A stretch of 64,000 nucleotides of DNA from Cocos nucifera (GCA_006176705.1 QRFJ01000756.1:186001-250000), one strand, 5' to 3'; shown: positions 23,665 through 36,870, counted from the first letter of the stretch. Made by a program: numbers and translations. The notes: generated from the sequence alone by a model not told the origin.

Positions 23665-25525
23665 TTTTCTGTAGAGAGTCAAAGTTTCTAGTTAGATATT
23701 GTAATTAAGACTTAACCAATTTATTTAGAGATTTTATTTTAAAATAAATTAGCTTTCACTATTTTTTCAGATCCCTACACTCTCTTTGTAGAGATGCGAA
23801 AATCTCCATAATTACTGATTTCTAGCGGATGGTGCAATCCCACAGACTTACTCAACACCTCACCTAACAGTTATTGGTGATGGGTTAGCCAATGAGTGAA
23901 CAACTCTTGTTCAATGATTCTCTAATCATGATGCACCCAAACTTGGTCTCTAATTCATGAATCTCATCATGTTCGGAATATTGACCACTCTTTAGTTAAG
24001 TCAGACCCACCATTTACACAGGTTGGATTTCTAATTGAGTCTCTCACCGTATCCAAAATATTGAGCTCAATTCATCCTCCAGCCTATAGCATCCAATGCC
24101 TAATAGACATGGTTGCATCTTCTTGGTGCAACTGAACCACTGTAACTAGCCGAGAATAATCAACCTCGGGAAGGGCCCGCACATTTACAACGATGAAAGA
24201 CCTTAGACTTAATCTTTTCTTAGGGAGTTTTGATTTAGGTCTCATTAAACTAGACTTGACATAGTCATAACTATTATGACTAACCTAGTGGCATGGGTTA
24301 GCTCGGATTATTGACCACCTCAGATCAGAACTGAGTCAACAAACATGGCCAGATAAGTGAGATCGGTGGAAGGAATATGCCATTAACTCGACAAGAATGC
24401 ATTCAAGTCGAGTAGCTCCCAATTAAAAATCAGTCGGTCGTATCTGCCAGACTTACCTTAGACACTAAATTATTAAGACAGAATCAATCGGGTTAGCCTA
24501 CAATCCAGACTCTAACCACTGAGCCTAATTAGGTCTTAGCTTGATTGATCACTCACATGACTCGATCTTGATCCAGACTTAATCCTATTAGGCTAGTCAA
24601 TTTAAGCACTGTTGAACCCATCTAACTAACTCTTGATTCGATTTGATCAACCTCTTAGACCTAATTGAGCTACCCAAGACTGAACCCAGATTTATGAATA
24701 TATCTTAGATCTGAAATTCTTAATTTTAGATCTAATTGATATTTCATAATCTTAATTCTCAATTAAGTTAGACTTCTTAAACAAAATATGTAAATAAGAT
24801 CCTAGAATTTCAGGATCTAAGATTTTGCAGAAAGTAAGTTTTCAATTTCTGATTAAGGACGAACGCACAGCACCCCTACACATCATAAGAACACCCCATC
24901 GAATGGGAGGAGAGGGTCTTTAAGCCCTACTTTGTTCTTATGATCGGACGGCCAAGGGAAATACCTTAATCAAAAATACAACTAATCTACAAAAACTAAT
25001 TAGATCTAAGCGTATATCTCATATAAAAAAAAATAGATCTAATTAAAATATATTTTGTATATATCACATATATCATGCATGCATGTTTTTCAAATCTAAA
25101 TCATCTCATAATCATTTAAAAAATTAAATTTAAATTTGATCTTATCAAATAAAATTTAATGTAGACCTATTTGCAGAACTATTCTACAACTTATCTGAAC
25201 ATACAACTATCATATCTCATATGAATAAATTAAATTAAATTTATTTTTTATTTTTAGATCTGATTATAATATTTATAATATTAGAAAATAATAAATAAAT
25301 AGATCTAAGAATTATATTTAATTAAATAAAAAATATGATTATACTAGACTACACATAGAATAATTCTATTCCTAGTCTAGTTATGTATCTCATACATATT
25401 AGATATAGATTAATTAATTTTAATTTTTTATTTTTTTGATTTTAAATCTAATCACATCTCATGTGATATTTGAAATTATTAATTAATTAGATTAAATTAG
25501 ATCTAAATAAATTTTATAAGAACCT
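23665..25525 (-). other. Copia-1 5' untranslated region
   Basis: About 1.86 kb between primer site and gag ATG, with no gene recognised. It contains an AT-rich half (25000-25520) and repeated 'agacttaatcctattaggctag' type phrases. The sister element Copia-2 has a leader of similar length (32645-34549). Confidence 0.7.
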
Positions 25526-25538
25526 GGCTCTGATACCA
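25526..25538 (-). other. Copia-1 primer-binding site (initiator tRNA-Met)
   Basis: The minus strand reads TGGTATCAGAGCC, the standard plant copia site complementary to the 3' end of initiator tRNA-Met, two bases from the LTR. Confidence 0.9.
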
Positions 25539-25540
25539 GT

Positions 25541-27846
25541 TGAAGGGAAATCCTGATTTTTTGAGATCAAGTTCGTTCAGATCTGATTGGATCGAGAGGC
25601 ATATTTCAAAAATCACCTCTTAGATTCTAATCAAATTTGACATTTTTTAGATCTGATTTTATGATTTGATAAATAAAAAAATTAAATTAAATTAACTTTG
25701 AATTAATTTTACCTTGATTTTGGGTAATTTGATTACCTGTTGATGATCTTGCCGAAGCCCTGAGATTCTGGATCTAGCCATGCAAGCACCTGGCCTCTAC
25801 CGATATCCACTCAGGCTGGATCTAGAGATCTTCTCCTTCTCTTTCTTTTTTTCAAAAATTAAATCTGGATCTAATTTGGAGGATCTTTAAAATTTCTTCT
25901 GAAGATCACTCGTCGTCTCTATAGCAGTGCTATCTTCTTCCTTTTTCGTTAGCCTTTTCTTGCCTGACTCGCACTAATCTGAAGCCAACTTCCTTGGCGT
26001 GGAGAGGAGAGAGAAGGCTAGATGGTGGCATGGAGAAGGGAGGGGGCAGCCTTGGGGCATGGCTAAGAGGAGGAGAGCTTAAAAGTGGGCGCAGATAGGG
26101 TCTATTTATAGACTCTGCTATGCCATGCAGTGCTGCATCATCCCGACCAATCACATTGCTTCATGCAATCAAATCTAAATCTGATTGGTGGGATGACATC
26201 ATCTGATCTTAATTAAATGAGAGACCCACAGGTTCATTCTTAGATGGTGCCTAAGACCGGTTCAAAGTAGAATACCATAAGGGCCAACACTAAAGTGAAA
26301 CCGAAGAAGCAACCTGGAGTCCCATCGTATGGGACTCCACATCGGCCTATCTGCATCTGGGTGCACGCTATCTCGTAGGCATGTGCCCCCTTACTTTTAT
26401 TCTAGAGAGGGGACACAACGCCACCTATCTCCCCTCTCCAATAAGTGCATGATACATGGGTAGATGTTTAAGGGTCAAAGGTCAACTATTTTGACCAAGT
26501 CATAAGTAAAGACATTAGCAAGGTGATGGAAAATGGTAGATGTTGTCTCAAATTTATCCTCAATAAATTAAGACAACTTCTTTTCTAACTTGGACAAGCT
26601 CAAGTCAGATCTGGTAAAGGTACCTAAGTGAGCATTAACTCATTTGGCTCAGTTGAGACAACTTTTATGATAGAAAAAGGAGAACGTTAGGTTCAATTGT
26701 ATGCTAGCATGTTTTTCTTGATCCTAATTGAATCCAATTCAAATCAATTGAACTAGGTTAGTCTAATTGATGATATCTAGATCCAAACCTTTATTTGTGT
26801 GATCCAATTAGGTTTAATTCTATATGGTAATAGGATATGTCATGATCTCCATCATCGATATCATCAAAACTTCTTTCGATGGATTAGAACTCTTTTGATT
26901 CAGACAACTTAGAATGATCGATCATCTAAATCATTCTAATTGCTCCCAAAATCCACCAGTGACACCTAACAGCATATGGTGGCAACCCATCAAAACTAAA
27001 AATGAACCTCTTGGTGCAGCTACTTGTGTGAGTAAGTTCTTTTATCTTGAGTCCCGATCAGATTAGGGTTAAGGTGAACTCGTCAAACCCTAATTTCTAT
27101 CATATGATTTAATCATTCGATTCAAGTCCGATGTGAAAATCTTAATAGAAACTCTTTCTATTATTTCACACTCTACCATAGCCATGGGCTTATGGACTTG
27201 ATTCTCATGATCATCATAAGGTTGCTCCTCTTTTATCGAGGTAGATAGATTTCATCTTGGTGCAATCCAATTCCTACAATGAACATGCTATAGCCAACAT
27301 ACACCTTAGGGTTCCTAATGGCTAGAAGAATGAGTCATGGTGTAGTCAAACTATAACACCCGCAAGGTGAACTGTCGATGCTCCTCAGGTCAAAGAATCA
27401 GACACACCACTGCAGCATCGAGTCAGTCATTGATAAGAAGGTAGACTTCCTTATGACTACTCGAGGTGGTTACGCTCAGTGCCCTCATTCTCTAACAAGT
27501 ATCTGTACTCTCGCTCTGGTGTCTCTACACCGTAGACTTAGGACTCATCTACTATAAAGAAGCGATTATACACTAACCTTCCGAATCAATCACCATCCTC
27601 ATGATGATCCTACGATCAGGAGCATTTTATGAGTTAATAAATGAAAATTCATGTCTTAAATTTTCAACTCTTAAAAATATGAATTATCATTACCATTAAG
27701 TCAAGGGATGTATCACAGGCACTAAATACACTTATGTGATAGAAAATAATCCATTTTATTATTTATAGTCAAAATTTTAATTTTGCCCTTAGAAATGTAT
27801 TACAAGTGTCAGCCAATTCTAGCTTCAAGGGCACACATATCTAACA
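25541..27846 (-). repeat. Copia-1 5' LTR
   Basis: 2306 bp, partner of 17489-19761. The LTRs differ at many scattered sites, mostly C/T and G/A, so the insertion is not recent. Confidence 0.92.
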
Positions 27847-28668
27847 ACCATCTCGCAATGATACTCGATAGTCGGATAGGTCGAATGTGTAAAGCAATAT
27901 TCTTTAGAACCCATATGGATATGATTTTCATATAATTCATATCCTTGACATTAATGCTCATAAGAGGACTCCAAGTTTAATGGTCAACCCTAATTAGATC
28001 ATCCACATTATATTTTAAAATACCAAATCCTGAATTATCCTAGCCAAGGTTTTGCTAAATTAAAATACAATGATGCATTTTCTTCAAACCTTTGGAGTGG
28101 TCAATCCCATCTTGATCACTTACCAACTTTATAAGTATTTGACTATGCCTAGAAACCTTTTGTTACTAAATTAAAAGTTCAGATAGTCTGGTACCAAAGC
28201 ATAGTGAGTTGCTTGCAAGCCACCATGATGATCTCAGGTCTAAGGGATACTTATATCCATATCCCATCAGAGCTATTCGCAATAGTAGAATACTCTAGAG
28301 TTGATCACGTTCAGTGATGATGTATCCTTACATCTCACTTGTATGCCATATCAATATCTCCACACTCCTTGGTTAAGAGGACAATCAATCTATATGTTAT
28401 ACAATGACCTAAACTCGATAAATGTTGTCATCCTAATTAACAGCATATCATTTGGTCGTGAAAAGTTTAAGAACTATTCAATAAATTTTCTCTTTATTGA
28501 TGCTAAATAGTTCTAAAGACTTCATCACAATAGAAGAAGTTCATTAGAGGATGTAGAATTTATGATGAAAATACCAAAATATTATTTTGTTTGATAAATT
28601 ATTTACAAGTATAAAGTAGCACAACCGTCAACAGGCTGATGATTGACTTTGGGATACAATTTTTAATA
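27847..28668 (-). repeat. Copia-2 3' LTR, U3-proximal fragment
   Basis: After the right ACCAT copy, about 820 bp of non-coding sequence leads to the purine-rich tract of Copia-2 (minus strand AATAAGTGGGAGT, 28670-28682). The apparent LTR edge 'caatttttaata' may be a mutated '...taaca'. This part has no match in the Copia-2 5' LTR at 34564-35713. A plus-strand frame at 28301-28510 is not convincing. Confidence 0.5.
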
Positions 28669-28681
28669 ACTCCCACTTATT

Positions 28682-31600
28682 CTAAAACCACTCAGTATAG
28701 TATCTAATATCCATCTTCAACTTGTGGTCGTTGAACTCCTTTATCGCCAGGGCTTTAGTTAAGGGATCGGCTAGGTTCTTCTTTCCATCAATCTTCTGAA
28801 GGTTGATGCCACCTCGATCCATGATCTTTTGGATCAGGTTGTAGCGGCGTAGTATGTGCTTCGTCTGCTCGTGTGCCTTCGGTTCCTTCACTTGAGCAAT
28901 GGCACCAGTGCTGTCATAGTAGAGCAAGATCGGACCATCAAGCGAGGGTGCTACTCCAAGCTTGGTGATGAACTTTCTTGGCCATATAGCTTTCTTTGTA
29001 GCATCTGATGCTACGATGTACTCCTCCTCACATACAAAGTCTGCCATAGTGTACTGCTTGAAACTCTTCCAGTAGATGGCTCCATCATTTTGGATAAAGA
29101 TATAACCCGATATGCTTTTGCTATCATCATGGTCAGATTGAAAGCTAGAGTCGATAAATCCTACTAGTTTCAAATCTGACTTACTATATATTAACCACTA
29201 GTCCTTAGTATTTCTTAAATACTTAAGGATGATTTTCACCATCTTCCAGTGGTTCTTTCCTAAATTAGATTGGTATCTAATCACTACTTCTAGTGAGTAT
29301 GCCACATCTGGTCTCATACATGTCATGGAATATATGATAGATTCCATTGTTGAAGCATATGGGATTCTATTCATACACTCTCTCTCTTTAGGAGTTATCA
29401 GACAATCCTTCTTAGAGAGATTTTTTGGCCTATCGAAAGATAGCCCTTTATAGAATTCTCCATGCTAAACCTCTTTAGCATAGTTTCTATGTATGTGGAC
29501 TAAGATAACTCAAGCATCCTCTTAAATCTATCTCTATAGATCTTCATCCCTAGGATGTAGGATGCTTCATCTAAGTTCTTCATGGAGATCTGAGATGACA
29601 ACCATATGTTTATTCCTTGTAGTGTAGGGATGTCATTCTCGATTAAGAGAATGTCACCCACGTACAAGATAAGAAATATGATTGCTATACCATTTGCCCA
29701 TTTATAAATGTAGGGTTTTTTTTCATTCTTAACGAAGCCTTACGTTTTGATCATCTTATCAAATACATGTTCCAACTCCGAGATACTTGCTTCAATCCAT
29801 AAATGGATTGCTGAAGCTTGCACACATTAGACTCATCTATGGATGTGAATCCCTTAGGTTGTATTATATACATCTCTTCAATCAACTCTCCATTCAGACA
29901 AGATATCTTCACATCCATCAGCCAAATCTCATAGTCTAGATGGGCAACTATCGTAAGCATTATCCAAATGGATTTAAGCATTGCCATAGAAGAGAACATC
30001 TCATCATAGTCAATACCATAATGTTGATGATATGTCTTGGCAACCAAATGGACTTTATAGCTTTTCATCTTTCCATCTACGCCCCTCTTCATCTTGAGGA
30101 TCCACTTACATTCAATGGGTTTAAATCCTTTGGTGGGTCAACCAATATCCATCCATCATTGACTTTCATGGACTCCATCTCGAATTTCATGGCCTCAAGC
30201 TATTTTTTGAAATCAGATCTTTGCATTGCATCCATATAGGTGATCGAATCCTCATCCTTCTCATCAAGTTTGATAGGATCACCATCTCGGACTAAGAAAC
30301 TGTAGTATCTATCCAGCTGATGTAGTACTCTATCGGATCGTCTTAACGGTGTAGGTATACTAGGCTTTGAATTTGATCTGATCAAATCTGGTTCAGGTTC
30401 GGCTACAAGTGTCGGCTTTTCTATCTATTGAACTTCTTCAAGTTTAACCTTAGAGGTAACAGTTCCTTCATCAAGAAACTTCTTTTCCAAAAAGATTACC
30501 TTAAGGCTAATGAACACCTTTTGCTCATTAGCACAGTAGAAAATATATCGTTTAGTTTCTTTGGGCTATCCCATGAATGTGCACTTATCAGACCTAGGTC
30601 CAAGTTTATCTATGATTAACCATTTGGTGTAAGCTGGGCATCTAAGACCCTAAGGTGTGAAAATACTGGCTTATATCCTATCCATATCTCATATGAAGTT
30701 TTAATTATAGACTTACTTAGAACCCTATTTAGCAGATAGCAAGTTGATTCGAGTGCATATCCCCAGAAGGATATCGACAAGCTAGCAAAACCCATCATAG
30801 ATCGGACTATGTCTAACAGAGTTTGATTTTTTCTTTTGGACACACCATTATGCTATAGTGTTCCTAGAGGAGTCCATTGAGAGAGAATTCAATTCTCTCC
30901 TAGATATGTGAGAAACTCATCAAAAAGGTATTCACCTCCTCGGTCAGACCGAAGAGTTTTAATACTCTTTCTAGTTTATTTTTCTACTTTATTTTAGAAT
31001 CATTTGAACATTTCAAATAAATCCGACTTGTGTTTCATCAGATAGACATATCCATACCTAGATAGATCATCTATGAAAGTGATGAAGTAAAAATATCCAT
31101 CTCTAGCACTTGTGCTCATAAGCCCACATACATCAGTTTGTACTAGACCTAAGAGCTCAATGGCTCTCTCATCTTTTTTAGTAAAAGTTGACTTGGTCAT
31201 TTTTTCATGAAGACAAGACTAACAAGTTGGAAGTGATTCACAATCACTGACTTCGAGGATTCTCTTTTGAGTCAACTTGTTTATCCTATTCTTGTTAATG
31301 TGACCTAGACAATAGTGCCATAAATAGATATCAGGCACATTATCTAACTTAGGATGCTTGCCAGTAGAGTAGACTATATTAACAGATTGTGATAACATGT
31401 ATATTCCATTGTTCAAATATCTAGAAAATATAGTAATACCATTCAAAATGATATTACAAAATTTTTTCTTTATTGAAATCTCATAAATTATTTTTGGCCA
31501 AAAGATCTACAGAAATAATATTCAAAAAGAAACTAGGATAAAAGTGACAGTCATTAAGAACAATGATATGAGATCCAAATACAAGTTTCAAGATTTTTAA

Positions 31601-32644
31601 TGCTCGAATTGGAATTGGTCTTCCAACTCCAATGTTCAGGAAGCTCGTGCCTTGCTTGAATCTCCTACTGATCTGCAATCCCTGCAATGAATTACAAATA
31701 TGGTAAGGGCTACTGGTATCCAATACCTAGTTAGTTATATCATAAATAGAAAACTTGCAAGGAGTTATCATATAAATATGTTGTCCAGCAATAGCTTGCT
31801 TCTTTCTCGACCTATTTGGATCCAAGGAGGTAATGTACTGAGAATAGTTTCTCTTCTAATGCCCTCGCTTCTTGCAAAAGCACTCTACTTGATTCTTATC
31901 GAGCTTGGGTTTTTTGGTCTGGACCTAAATAGATGTCCCAGCCTGAACTTGCACCTTCTTAGACTTCTTTTTCTTATTCTTCTTTCTTTTTTTAAAGGAT
32001 CGAGAACTAGAAGAAGATCCTCCCACTAAGTTCACCTACTCTTTATGGAGCTAGTGATCCTTTTCAAAGTTTTGAAGTAACCCCAGAAGCTCATGGTAAT
32101 TAACTTCAGGCTTTATCATTCGATAATGAGTAAGAAAGGGGAGATAAGACTTGGGCAGCGAGTTCAAAATTGCATCTTTTCCTAGCTACTTGCATAAGAG
32201 AAAGTCAAGCTTGCTCAAATGCTTCATCAGGTCGATCATGTACAGTACATGATCAGTGACTAAAGCTCCATCCCTCATCTTGGTGTTGAAGATGGCACAA
32301 CTAGTCTTATGCCTTTTAATATTATCGGGTGTGCCAAAAGACTCGTTCAACACTTGAAGTATGTCTTTTGGCTAAGCTATCTCGAACCTGTGACTAAACT
32401 CATCGCTCATAGCTGCCAGCATAATACAATGCACTATAGTTTGGTCACTGAGCCACTTCTGATAAGTATCTCTGAATGATCCACGTGCATTTGTAGCTGG
32501 CTTCTCAGGTGTCGAATCTATCAAGATGTACAAGATCCGTTTATGCCCTAGGATAATTTTCAACTTACGGTACTAGCTACCAAAGTTGGATCCCACCAGC
32601 TTGTTATTATCTAATAATAATTGGAGTGAAAGTGAAGTAGCCAT
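28682..32644 (-). pseudogene. Copia-2 gag-pol polyprotein (broken)
   Basis: It starts at ATG 32642-32644 (MATSLSLQLLLDNNKL). Gag shows KWLSDQTIVHCIMLAAMSDE (about 32450). Protease carries LDTSSPYHIC (about 31715) where DxGSS is expected, so the catalytic glycine is lost. The pre-integrase block YLWHYCLGHINKNR is at about 31325. The integrase core shows LVQTDVCG and FIDDLSRYGYVYLMKHKS (31150-31020). Reverse transcriptase shows VHLVAKTYHQHYGIDY and LMDVKISCLNGEL (30060-29880). The C-terminal RNase H frame (28682-29173) is the best preserved, with GFIDSSFQSDHDDSKSISGY and NLADPLTKAL. Intact segments fall in all three minus frames, so several frameshifts as well as stops have accumulated. Confidence 0.85.
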
Positions 32645-34549
32645 AACTGCACAAAGGAATAACCAAAATCTAATTAATAAATAATTTTTTAAAATTTATA
32701 CTTTAATCAAAAGATTTTTTCATTATTTTATTCAAATTAATAGCCTCTACCTCTAATTTGAGAAATTATCCTAATTTCTTAATGAGTACTAGAATCCATA
32801 TTGACTGCACACAAGCCCAACTTTGATTGATCAACCCATGTACATCTAAGGATAGGTTCATAATCAATTATTTCTCTAAATAACTTCTAGTAATTTAATT
32901 TTGCCCTAGTCCCTAATCAATAGGCTTTGACCTCCACTGAAAAGATCTGATTAATTAGGTCCAACCATTAACGTGATCATACTTGGTCTATCTAACCAAT
33001 GAGTGATTAAGCCTAATTTTGGTTGGTCAATCTAACCACCATTTTGAGAGATGCAGCCAAGAGATCATATTATGAATGATAATTTCATTAGCTGATAAGC
33101 ACCAGGCCTTTGGGCCTATAATGATTATCTAACTAATGGATCCATTATCACTAACTTAATGGAAGATTATGATTTAGTGATCATCATAACTATTTTATTT
33201 TATGGATCTAATAATTTTAGAGAATTTAATTAATTTGAAGAGAGTTAGAGGAAGCAACTAATCATGGTCCTCCCACTGACTTCATCAAGTCAGATTAAAG
33301 GAGACAATGATAAGCTAGTCTAGATGCACCTAAATCAGTCACACTAATTTACCTAGCTAACATTGGTCAGCTCGAATTATCAAGTGATCTGATCAAAATA
33401 TAATTTCACTAAGAGGCCAGGTAAGTGAGATCGATGGGAGGGTCTACTAAAGCTTGCCTTAGACACCATCAGAAATAATCAGGTAAGTGGGCTATCAATT
33501 ATAAACCACCTATCTGGATTGCCAGACTTATCTTAGACACCAACTAGTTAGTTTCGATTGGATCAACCTAATAGTTCGTGTTAGACTGCATAGCCAAGAA
33601 TCAAGTCCATCTTGGTTCTCATTAAAGATATGGACTTGACCAACTATAACTATTGTAATTGATATAGAGAATCATTGACCTAATCTATAACAACTATTGA
33701 TTAGATTTAGTCAATTCTCTAATTAAGTCCATTCTTTAATCTAACCTTAGGTCTAACCTAATTAATGAACCAAATTCCCGCAAACCTATTAACCCACGTG
33801 TTATGATTTGTGTCTTAGGATCTTCAATTCACAATAGTAGATCCTAATCAAACAACTCTTAATTCTTTATTAAGTTTTGGACTGAGGATTGGGATTCGAT
33901 ATTTCAAAAATAATTTTCATGTTTGTAAAATATTTTTACAACATGGTTCTACCAATCAAGTTGCATGTTTGATTCATAATCAATATGCAAATTAAAAATA
34001 AACATGAATCTACTTTAGATCTAATCTAAACATATTTATGCAATTCAAATTAAAACTATTTTAATTATAATCAATCATAATTTACTTTAGATCAAATCTA
34101 ACATATTTATGATGATAAAAAATAGATTAAAATATTTTTAAATAAATCATAAAATTTTTTAGATTTAATATAAAATTTTATGATTAGGATTTTAGATTAG
34201 CACGTACTAGGACAAACTTTTAATTATAAGGAGTAAACCTTATAGTACGATAACCGTATAAGATCAGTCCGTGCAATTTAAAATATTTAATTTTTAAATT
34301 TAAATAATTTTAAATCTAATTAATCATAAATTAATCTAGATCATGTCTAATAATTTATTATTAATATTAGATCTACACGAACTAGGATAACCTTTATACT
34401 GTAAGGGATAAACCATATAGAAGGATAATTTTATAAATTAGTTCATGTAATCTATTTTTTTAATTTTAGATTCAAACCATAGATTATAATTCAAATCTAA
34501 TCCAAATAATAATCTAAACATGCATCAAATTATGTAACAAACAACCTAT
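32645..34549 (-). other. Copia-2 5' untranslated region
   Basis: About 1.9 kb with no gene recognised, strongly AT-rich from 33900. Around 34200-34460 the motif 'gcacgtactaggacaaac...aaaccttatagtacgataa' recurs as 'acacgaactaggataacc...aaaccatatagaaggataa', a local duplication. Confidence 0.65.
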
Positions 34550-34561
34550 GCTCTGATACCA
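34550..34561 (-). other. Copia-2 primer-binding site (initiator tRNA-Met)
   Basis: The minus strand reads TGGTATCAGAGC, two bases from the LTR edge at 34564. Confidence 0.88.
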
Positions 34562-34563
34562 AT

Positions 34564-35713
34564 TGTTGGAAATGATCTAGAATTTCAGGGATGGATTTCA
34601 AAATTTTTTCAAAAATCAAACAACAAAAGTCATAAATTAATTATATTAATTTATTTAAAATATATGAAAGAACCCTTGATCTAGGATCATATCACATGAT
34701 TTAAGCTTGCTATTAAATCTAAAAAAAAAAAAAAAAAATCAAAAGGTGATGTTGATCATATTAACATCCAGGCAATTTTAGATCTGATCTAGATACATAA
34801 GGAAGATCGTATCAACCTTACCTTTGCAAGATGAGTTTTTTAACTCGGTGATCTGAGGTTAAGGTTGTCACTCCAAGCCTCACAAGCATCGGACCTCTAT
34901 AGGATGTCCATACAAGGTCTTGATTGTCGATCTGAAGTCCGATGGCATGAAATCAACATAGTACGCTAGTACTATGCTGATTCTTCTTCGATGGCTGAGC
35001 TGGAACCTTCTTCTTGAATTTTTGGATCCTCCAATATTCAAAAAAGAAGGAAGAGGATTTGTGAAGAAGAGACACCTCTTAAAAAACTCATAAAAGGAAA
35101 GGAAGAGATCAAAGAAAAAACCCTAGAAGAAGAACCCTTCTTCTTCCTTATTTCTCTGACCAAGACACCTTGATTGGTGTCTCTACAAAATCCCACCCCT
35201 AAGGAAGTTTGTGCCCAGCCTTTCTCATGCCTCACTAGCCCTCTCTTAGATGTTGAAGTTCTGGAAAAATTAGACCCTAAGTCTCCTTTTTATAGAGAAT
35301 TAGGACACACTCCTTGTCTAGGTCAAATACCTAGCAAGAGTTGTCCAAAAAGTGCCTCTCCTTCTTTTCTATCATAGACCACCAGGAATTGGCACACAAA
35401 AGCACCCATAAAAGCCATGAAAATCTTAGAAAAATTTGGGTAGGATCAGTGCAAAAAGGGAGGAGTTTTGATTTCATAAAATTCTATCACATAAAATTTG
35501 AAATCAAAACTAATTTTTTCCTTTGACTTGGTCCACATAGAATTTTTCATGTAAGAAAGAAAGGGAGAGAGTTGGGGCACTTGTGGACTTTCTTGGGTGT
35601 GGAGAATTCACACACAAAACAAAAAGAGGGGCATGGGGGAAGTGAGAAGCCAGGTAATGCAAGGAAAGAAAGTCCTAGTCATACTAGGACTTCTATTTTG
35701 ACCTGGTCCAACA
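34564..35713 (-). repeat. Copia-2 5' LTR
   Basis: 1150 bp, with matched ends TGTTGG (34564) and CCAACA (35708-35713). A minus-strand TATA motif (TATAAAA) lies at 35287-35293. The part 35483-35590 is the uninterrupted form of the pieces found at 7910-7962 and 17410-17475. Open frames at 35038-35377 on both strands are not genes. An 18-base A-run is at about 34719-34736. The short flank 35714-35751 separates it from G-mid. Confidence 0.7.
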
Positions 35714-35751
35714 TGATCTTTGAACCAAATTAAATCAAAATAAATCTAACC

Positions 35752-35898
35752 TATTGGTGCAGAGAACTACAGATGCTAGAGATGGCTAGAGTTGGAGAGG
35801 ATGAGATTGCTGGTGGCACCTACAAAATGAGTCTCAGATCGAGGTGGGGGTGGCTCTAGTAGGACCCTCCGACGATCAAGTCAGTTCTCTATCCATAG
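35752..35898 (-). repeat. G-mid 3' LTR, left fragment
   Basis: It matches 438-590 of the G-left LTR ('ctagagttg', 'ggtggctc...aggaccct..gatgatcaagtcag'). It ends in CATAG (35894-35898), the left target duplication of G1, and continues at 45107. Confidence 0.75.
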
Positions 35899-36009
35899 TG
35901 TTGGGGATAAATCCCACTCCCGCCGAAGTCTAGCCCGATGCTCGGCCCAATGCAACCAGTAGCCGCTGAAGAGCTTTAGCGCCAGGCGCCAGGCCGAGCC
36001 CCTACCACG

Positions 36010-36181
36010 GCCGAACTGCCTAGAGGTCGAACTCCCCTGCACCAAGGTCCGGGCCGAACTGCCTAGAGGCCGAACTCCCCTGCACCAAGGTCCGGGCCGA
36101 ACTGCCTAGAGGCCGAACTCCCCTGCACCAAGGTCCGGGCCGAACTGCCTAGAGGCCGAACTCCCCTGCGCCAAGGTCCGG
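36010..36181 (+). repeat. 43-bp tandem repeats, four copies
   Basis: Units begin 'gccgaactgc' at 36010, 36053, 36096 and 36139, followed by a diverged unit at 36182. The 3' LTR has two (44077 and 44120). Confidence 0.92.
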
Positions 36182-36574
36182 GCCGAACTACCTAGCTGCC
36201 GAACTCCCCAGCGCCAGGCTCCGGGCCGAACTCCCACCGCCAGCCGAACTTCCTGATGGCCGAGCTCCTTGGACTCCAAGCGGTAGGACTTCTTCGGGAG
36301 ACGGACTCCTCCCAGATGCCCGTTCGGCCACCCGAGCTCCTCCCGGGTTTTCCTTTCGGATCGACTCCAGGCGAGCCCAGGCGGCCGAACCCCTTCGGAC
36401 CGACTCCAGGCGGTCGAACTCCTCGACAATCGTCCCTCGGCCGAACTCTACAGATGGCCGACCCTTCAGCCAGCCGAGCTCCTCCCGGGTTTCCCCTTCG
36501 GCCGAACTCTGTTACTAGTCCGAACTCCTCTGGACGAACTGTCGCCTGCAGCAAGACCGGACGGCGCCTTCCTC

Positions 36575-36805
36575 TCCGTACCGGACTCCATGCGGTCGAT
36601 GACTCGCCAGTATGACTCCCACGATCCACCGGACGATGCCTTCCTCTCCGTACCGGACTCCATGCGGCCCACGACTCGCCAGTATGGCTCCCACGATCCA
36701 CCGGACGACGCCTTCCTCTCCATACCGGACTCCATGCGGCCCACGACTCGCCAGTATGGACTCCCACGATCCACCGGACGACGCCTTCCTCTCCGTACCA
36801 AACTC
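36575..36805 (+). repeat. 72-bp tandem repeats, three copies plus part
   Basis: Units begin 'tccgtacc' at 36575, 36647, 36719 and 36791 (partial). The 3' LTR has the same number, at 44556, 44628, 44700 and 44772. Confidence 0.92.
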
Positions 36806-36864
36806 CATGCTGCTCGACGACTCTCTGCCAGACGGCATGGCCGTCACCATCAACTAAGCTCCGC

Positions 36865-36870
36865 TATAAA
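36865..36870 (+). promoter_or_regulatory. Probable TATA box of the G1 5' LTR
   Basis: TATAAA in 'ccgctataaagggacc', kept at 44845-44850 in the 3' LTR. Transcription would start some 30 bp downstream, before the 'aactctcgactctctaagctctcc' CT-rich stretch. The start site itself is inferred. Confidence 0.6.

Larger units (their letters stand above)
17489..27846 (-). mobile_element. Copia-1: complete Ty1/copia element with 2.3-kb LTRs
   Basis: A 10.36-kb minus-strand element flanked by perfect 5-bp duplications, ACCAT at 17484-17488 and 27847-27851. LTRs are 17489-19761 and 25541-27846. The primer site for initiator tRNA-Met (TGGTATCAGAGCC on the minus strand) is at 25526-25538. The purine-rich tract AAGTGAGAGTT adjoins the 3' LTR. 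The gag-pol order protease, integrase, reverse transcriptase, RNase H defines Ty1/copia. The coding part is broken. Confidence 0.92.
28669..35713 (-). mobile_element. Copia-2: Ty1/copia internal region and 5' LTR
   Basis: Minus-strand copia with gag-pol remnants (28682-32644), a 1.9-kb leader, a tRNA-Met primer site at 34550-34561 and a 5' LTR at 34564-35713. Its 3' LTR is split by S2 and Copia-1 into the pieces at 7910, 17410 and 27847. The two LTRs match only over about 110 bp of the visible parts. It is the oldest copia layer here. Confidence 0.75.

Noticed and set aside
34550..34561. Possible tRNA-Met gene fragments at the primer sites (also 25526 and 49240)
   Set aside because: Only the 12-13 bases complementary to the tRNA 3' end are present, placed at LTR edges. 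They are primer-binding sites.
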